The translations under genes were made by a program, and so were the position numbers. A model generated the notes under the pieces. That model searched no databases. It was given only the letters and a program-made list of their open reading frames with translations, and had not been told where the DNA came from. This document shows, one piece after another, positions 61,733 to 64,000 of a DNA stretch of 64,000 nt (its first letter is position 1; every line of letters starts with the position of its first letter). This DNA comes from CAWJPW01 sp963844845. GTDB lineage: Bacteria > Acidobacteriota > Thermoanaerobaculia > Thermoanaerobaculales > Sulfomarinibacteraceae. The stretch spans positions 1 to 64,000 of the forward strand of contig CAWJPW010000003.1 of assembly GCA_963844845.1 (NCBI GenBank), written 5' to 3'.

Positions 61733-62686
61733 TCAGTCGTAGTTGGGTGTACCCGTGTTGATCACCGGCTGGGTGTGACGGTCGGAGCAGAGCACCACCA
61801 GGAGGTTGGAGACCATGGCCGCGCGGCGCTCGCCGTCGAGCTCGACGATGTTCTGGGCGGCGAGCTGCTCGAGCGCCATCTCCACCATGCTCACGGCGCC
61901 CTCGACGATCTTGGTGCGCGCCGCCACCACCGCCTGGGCCTGCTGGCGCTGCAGCATGGCGGCGGCGATCTCGGGGGCGTAGGCGAGGTGGCTGATGCGC
62001 GCCTCGATGACCTGTACGCCGGCCTTGTCCAGCCGCTCCTGGATGTCGTGGGCGAGCTGGTCCGAGACCTCGTCGGTGTTGCCGCGCAGCGAGATGACGT
62101 GGTCCTCGCTGTCGTAGGGGTGGCGACTCGCCAGATTCCTGAGCGCGGACTCGCTCTGCACCGCGAGGAAGTCCTCGAAGTCGTCCACCTCGAAGAGCGC
62201 CTCCGCGGTGTTGACCACCCGCCACACCACCACCGTCGAGATCTCGATGGGGTTGCCGTCGCGGTCGTTGACCTTGGAGGGCCGCCCGGAGGTGCGGGTC
62301 TTCGGCTCGACGACCCTGCCCTGGTCGTTCTTTTTCTCGGGTCTGGTGGTGGCGCCGGTCTCGAAGTTGCGCACGCGCAGGGAGATCTTCTTCTTGGTGT
62401 AGAAGGGGTTCACCCAGAAGAAACCGTAGCTGGTGGCGGAACCCTTGTAGGTGCCGAAGAGGAGGTAGACCCGGGCCTGGTTGGGCGCGATGGCCTGGAA
62501 CCCGAACAGCGCCAGGATGCCGGCCAGCGTGGCCAGGATGCCCAGTACCAGGAGTCCGGCCTGGAGTCCGTGGGCGGCGGCGGCCGCGGCGTAGACGATG
62601 AGGGCGGGTCCGCCCAGGAGCATCATCAGGCACAGCACCAAGGGAAACCAACCGGACATCGGCGTGAAGAGTCTCTCGTTAACCAT
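61733..62686 (-). CDS. SPFH (prohibitin/stomatin) domain membrane protein
   Basis: A 317-residue membrane protein. Two hydrophobic stretches lie at about 12-37 and 42-62. The SPFH domain (65-250) follows: GFQAIAPNQARVYLLFGTYK, GFFWVNPFYTKKKISLRVRN, DRDGNPIEISTVVVWRVVNT and LDKAGVQVIEARISHLAYAP. A C-terminal helical part has MLQRQQAQAVVAARTKIVEG. Such proteins build membrane scaffolds. GTG or ATG choices exist; ATG at 62686 has AGGAGG eight bases upstream and begins MVNERLFTPM. It lies downstream of the FolE2-like gene on the same strand with a repeat array between, so co-transcription is uncertain. Confidence 0.85.
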   Translation of the reverse strand: MVNERLFTPMSGWFPLVLCLMMLLGGPALIVYAAAAAAHGLQAGLLVLGILATLAGILALFGFQAIAPNQARVYLLFGTYKGSATSYGFFWVNPFYTKKKISLRVRNFETGATTRPEKKNDQGRVVEPKTRTSGRPSKVNDRDGNPIEISTVVVWRVVNTAEALFEVDDFEDFLAVQSESALRNLASRHPYDSEDHVISLRGNTDEVSDQLAHDIQERLDKAGVQVIEARISHLAYAPEIAAAMLQRQQAQAVVAARTKIVEGAVSMVEMALEQLAAQNIVELDGERRAAMVSNLLVVLCSDRHTQPVINTGTPNYD

Positions 62687-62772
62687 CGCTCGAACCTCCT
62701 CGAGCATGTGATTGCGTTGGCATGCTCGTCTCAACTGGTGGTACGGCCCGGTGGGTTTGGGGTTTACGGCGG

Positions 62773-62920
62773 CGGGGACCGGGGCCGCGGCCGGGGCCGC
62801 GTCGGGGACCGCGTCGGGGGCCGCGCCCGGGGCCGGGGCCGCGACCGGGACCGCGACCGCGACCGCGTCCGGGGCCGTTGGCCGCGTCCGGGACCGGGGC
62901 TGGGGCCGGGACGGCGGGGC
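62773..62920. repeat. GGGGCC/GGGACC-type array 5
   Basis: About 150 bp of GGGGCC, GGGACC, GCGACC and GCGTCGGGGACC units in the 360-bp gap between the SPFH and FolE2-like genes. No gene is seen in the gap. Confidence 0.8.
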
Positions 62921-63049
62921 AGGTTGGGGCCCCAGCGGCCCTTGAATTCGGCGTGAAAGCCCCCCGGACCCCTCGCCTTCGTCACATCGTGCGCCGCCGG
63001 CTTGCGCCCGCGGTGCACGACGCCGTGTGTCGCGGGGGGCTTGCCGGGG

Positions 63050-63859
63050 CTACCGCAGCCGCATCTGTCCGTCGTACTCGTCCTCGAGCACCGTGTCCGG
63101 CACCCAGCTGCCCTTCTCCAGGCCGACCACGGTGCCGTAGGAGTGGAGCATGCCGAAGTTGACGCAGCGTACCGAGTACCACGACACCCTGGGGTCGTTG
63201 GTGAGCTCGGTCTTGATCTCGCCCACCATGGCGGTGCTGGTCTTCCTCTCCGTGTGGATCCGGTGGATCAGGTAGCGCTGGTCGGCGGTGGTGAGGAACG
63301 AGTACATGGGCGCCAGCGCATGCCGGTCCACCAGCTCCACCAGCTCCTCGGGGCTGACTTCGTCGTCCGATTCGACCTCGAGCACGACGGTGCTGAGCTG
63401 GCCGAACAGGCTCTGAGGGTCGTCGGTGTCCCCCACCGGGTAGGTGGTGACCACCGGCACCTCGATGCGGAGCACGCAGCGCGGCTCGAGGACGGCCGAG
63501 CCCTTGGCCGAGAACGCGCAGCGGTAGCGGACGAGGCAGGTCTCGTGTGAGACGGGGGTCGGCTTCTCCACGAATAACGGGAAGGCGAGCTCGATCTTCA
63601 CCGACGAGGCGTCGAGCTCCTCGATGTAGTCGTTCAGGTTGGCGCGGAGTGTGCGCGGCCCGATGTCGTCACGGTGGCGGTGCAGCACCTGGATGAAGCG
63701 GTCGATCCAGCCCGGGGCGAACCGCTGCATGATCCGCGCGCTGATGGTGACCATGGCGGGGATGGACTGGCCGTCCGGTGCGCTCCGGGTGGGCACGTTG
63801 ATGGGAAACGGCAGCCCGTTGAGGCCGACGTCGACGAGGAACTCCTTCTGGTCGTCCAT
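63050..63859 (-). CDS. FolE2-like (GTP cyclohydrolase IB family) protein with altered active site
   Basis: A 269-residue protein resembling FolE2/MptA. Matching parts are a central EPRCVLRIEVPVVTTYPVG and the C-terminal TNDPRVSWYSVRCVNFGMLH, which aligns with the family's NDPRxxWYxVxxxNxExxH block. In true FolE2 the centre reads VPVTTLCPCSKEIS and carries the catalytic Cys and metal ligands; here that segment is VPVVTTYPVGDTD, without Cys. A paralogue with another function is therefore more likely than a working folate enzyme. ATG at 63859 follows AAGGAG. The upstream gene on the same strand ends 38 bp before it. Confidence 0.65.
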   Translation of the reverse strand: MDDQKEFLVDVGLNGLPFPINVPTRSAPDGQSIPAMVTISARIMQRFAPGWIDRFIQVLHRHRDDIGPRTLRANLNDYIEELDASSVKIELAFPLFVEKPTPVSHETCLVRYRCAFSAKGSAVLEPRCVLRIEVPVVTTYPVGDTDDPQSLFGQLSTVVLEVESDDEVSPEELVELVDRHALAPMYSFLTTADQRYLIHRIHTERKTSTAMVGEIKTELTNDPRVSWYSVRCVNFGMLHSYGTVVGLEKGSWVPDTVLEDEYDGQMRLR

Positions 63860-63896
63860 GGCTTGCTCCTTCGGTGCGTCCGGGATCCGCCCGGGC

Positions 63897-64000
63897 TCAC
63901 TCCGTGTCGTGCGCCGCGGGAGGGGTTTGAGGGGGCGGGCCCTCCCGGATCGCCTGGTTCAGCCCCTCGACGAAGCCCTCGATGCCACGTTTGCCGCGTG
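63897..64000 (-). CDS. 3' end of an unidentified gene (runs off the window)
   Basis: An open frame entering from the right edge ends at TGA 63899-63897 and encodes RGKRGIEGFVEGLNQAIREG followed by a Pro-rich end. It lies 38 bp upstream of the FolE2-like start on the same strand, so the two may share an operon. Too short to identify. Confidence 0.45.
   Translation of the reverse strand, partial: RGKRGIEGFVEGLNQAIREGPPPQTPPAAHDTE

Noticed and set aside
31091..62956. Frames rich in GRGRDRG, PRPRPRP or APAPAPA near the five hexamer arrays.
   Set aside because: Simple translation of GGGGCC/GGGACC repeats; no start sites, no conserved partner.

Overview
This is high-GC bacterial DNA crowded with short dispersed repeats. 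The repeats (TCATCCTGAGCGGAGGCCCG-type units, GGTGCCACCCTCGGCATTGC-type palindromic units, long GGGGCC/GGGACC runs), a Ser/Thr kinase fused to TPRs, IPTL-type sorting signals and many secreted repeat proteins suggest an uncultured Acidobacteriota, perhaps Thermoanaerobaculia. That placement is inference; the window has no rRNA or other marker gene. I saw no tRNA, rRNA or CRISPR array.

Layout. 1-10.3 kb is a leftward defence run: a Kiwa pair (kwaA, kwaB), then a SNF2-type helicase, a DUF4391 protein, and a type III-like methyltransferase (mod) and restriction subunit (res, running off the left edge). The helicase to res stretch carries many single-base frame breaks; kwaAB do not. 10.4-14.6 kb holds four proteins with PD-(D/E)XK-type nuclease motifs in two convergent pairs, one of them Mrr-like. 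A shared leader of about 95 bp lies at both edges of this block. 15-28 kb is a repeat-rich area with a DUF429 gene, two AbiE-type toxin-antitoxin operons plus the stump of a third, a DUF433/DUF5615 pair and two secreted proteins (PKD, HAF-repeat).

28-45 kb contains an IPTL-sorted Ig-like protein, MltA, a truncated GEVED/DUF11 protein, a kinase-lipoprotein-legumain run, a four-helix-bundle protein inside a large inverted repeat, a lower-GC islet with a Cys-rich exported protein, an MDR oxidoreductase, a YpfJ-type metallopeptidase and a beta-propeller gene interrupted by a RAYT element with 20-bp inverted ends. 45-64 kb encodes large secreted proteins (kelch, dockerin-like, V8-like protease, FG-GAP), an O-antigen-ligase-like membrane protein, DsrE, 3-hydroxyacyl-CoA dehydrogenase, a LytTR regulator, an SPFH protein and a FolE2-like protein lacking the usual active-site cysteine motif.

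Themes. Defence and toxin-antitoxin genes fill the left third. Five secreted proteins end in the same GFExGDxxxWS-like tail. Two distant loci carry four TGTC cores at an exact 20-bp period, one directly upstream of the LytTR gene. Several genes survive only as fragments whose breakpoints lie in or beside the repeats, so repeat-driven rearrangement is active here.
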